Shown here: piece after piece, positions 62,786 through 64,000 of the stretch
Position numbering within the stretch: position 1 is the stretch's first letter
Layout of the letters: each line of letters opens with the position of its first letter
Source of the DNA: Monosporascus cannonballus
Taxonomy: Eukaryota; Ascomycota; Sordariomycetes; Xylariales
DNA length: 64,000 bases
Assembly: GCA_004154925.1 (NCBI GenBank)
Contig: QJNS01000015.1
Coordinates: 310,001 to 374,000, forward strand
Reading direction: 5' to 3'
Program-made: the position numbers and the translations under genes
Notes under the pieces: model-generated
What the model was told of the DNA's origin: nothing
Database searches by the model: none
Seen by the model: the letters and a program-made list of their open reading frames with translations, nothing else

Positions 62786-64000
62786 CGACTCGAAATTACT
62801 AAATTAGTCAAACTTATTAAAATTTATATTTATAATTATTAAATTTAGATTGTATATTATGTAAAGTTAAATGGTTTTATGTATAATTTCTTAAAATATA
62901 TCTTATTGATGTACTTAATGTTATAAATATATAAATATTTTATCTTTTTTTACGAAATATTCTTTATTTTATTTTTAAACTTAAATATGAAATAATATAA
63001 CTTTAAATCAATATTATAAAATACTTATTAAAAATTTCAAAATAATATTTTTTAAAAATTTCGTTATTATGTTAGATTTTGTATTTCATTTTTTTCTTTC
63101 TTTTTATATTTTCTTTTAAATAAATATCGAAATATGGTTATTAAACTATTTTAAATACAATTTAAATCTTTATTAACAACGAATATTAAATATATTAATG
63201 TTTTCTATTTTTAAACAAATTCTATAAAATGTATGGTTAATTTTTCAGTTATTTTCAAGAATATAGCTTTTAATATATTATCTATTTGCTTTTTTACTTT
63301 CGCATTATTATAAATTAAACATTTAACCAACTAAAAATCTTTTTAATTTTACATTTTCGTATAAGACGAAAACTAAATGATTATTTTAAAATATAATTAA
63401 GCTACGGTTGAATATTATATTTATAAAATCGAGATCAAATTTATTGAATTTACTTATTTCCGTAATAGTCATCTAATTTTATTTATTTCGCATATAAATA
63501 TTAATATAATTTTCTTGAAATTATTAAAGTTTTTTTTTAAAATTATATAATTTAAATGTAATATTTTTGTATCGTGACATTTTTATCAGAATATATATAT
63601 ATATATTTCGAACCGTCTCTCAAAAGGCTATTATTACTTGGGTATATTTTATAAGTCTATTAAAAATTAGAGTTAAAACATTTATTAATTTCTTTCGTAA
63701 TGTGTATTATTGAAATTAGAATTAACATAATTGCGTTTAAAACAATATTAAGAAATATTTATTATATTGAGCCCACAAGTACTTAAAAATGCATCAATCA
63801 TCGTTTTATTTTCTTAAATATTCCTTAAAATTTCAAAGACCTAATTGTTTTATATATTCTAATAACCAATTAATATTTAGCTTTTAAAGTAAATATATGC
63901 CTTTAATATAGTCAGTTATGATTTTATTAAAACGTATGTTTGCTTCAGCTTGATTACAAGTATATATAACGTTATATAAATAATGTATAAGTCAAATATA
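62786..64000. other. AT-rich DNA without recognisable genes
   Basis: Nothing supportable found to the end of the window. Confidence 0.5.

Overview
The window looks like nuclear DNA of a filamentous ascomycete. It has long, extremely AT-rich stretches full of dead transposons. Their stop codons are almost all TAA or TAG where CAA or CAG (Gln) would fit, many CpG dinucleotides survive while CpA/TpG are depleted, and introns have fungal GTAAGC...GCTAAT...AG signals. This is the expected picture of repeat-induced point mutation (RIP). Species cannot be told from the sequence. There are no tRNA, rRNA or CRISPR features that I can see.

Region 1 (1-17,780) is a nested stack of Ty3/gypsy chromoviruses. 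The oldest layer (A3, minus strand) survives as gag/protease plus 5' LTR at 15,049-17,780 and RT/RNase H at 1,215-2,691. Element A2 (2,692-15,048, minus strand, TSD AAATT) is inserted in it. A second gypsy family, element B (5,875-11,438, two 190-bp LTRs, TSD ATTTC), sits in the RNase H region of A2. The end of a fourth element (A4, plus strand, chromodomain and 3' LTR) occupies 1-1,214.

Region 2 (17,781-39,644) holds a degraded plus-strand frame with an Arg/Tyr-rich start that recalls small circular ssDNA virus capsids (17.9-19.1 kb, tentative), a 24-bp minisatellite, an element with 169-bp internal tandem repeats, a DDE-transposase zinc knuckle, foldback elements and MITEs, a dead Tc1/mariner transposase, and about 10 kb of nearly featureless AT-rich DNA.

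Region 3 (39,645-46,050) is a sharply bounded island of normal GC content. Its left edge is a stack of MITEs. Inside are a two-domain GFA/CENP-V-type zinc protein (plus strand, broken by two stops and a frameshift), an unrecognised broken gene (plus), a secreted, membrane-anchored fucose-lectin-like beta-propeller gene (minus, with a signal peptide, at least one clear intron and a C-terminal membrane anchor), and another unrecognised broken gene (minus). None is certainly functional; the lectin is the best preserved.

Region 4 (46,051-64,000) returns to AT-rich repeats: three copies of a composite MITE plus dimeric foldback repeat, solo LTRs of the A family (one only half mutated), an inverted second copy of the 169-bp-repeat element, a Tc1/mariner relic with recognisable TIRs and TA target site (58,225-59,624), and one further mutated coding relic at 62.5 kb. 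Overall the genes do not form a pathway; the window records transposon invasion, mutation-based silencing and gene decay around one surviving island.
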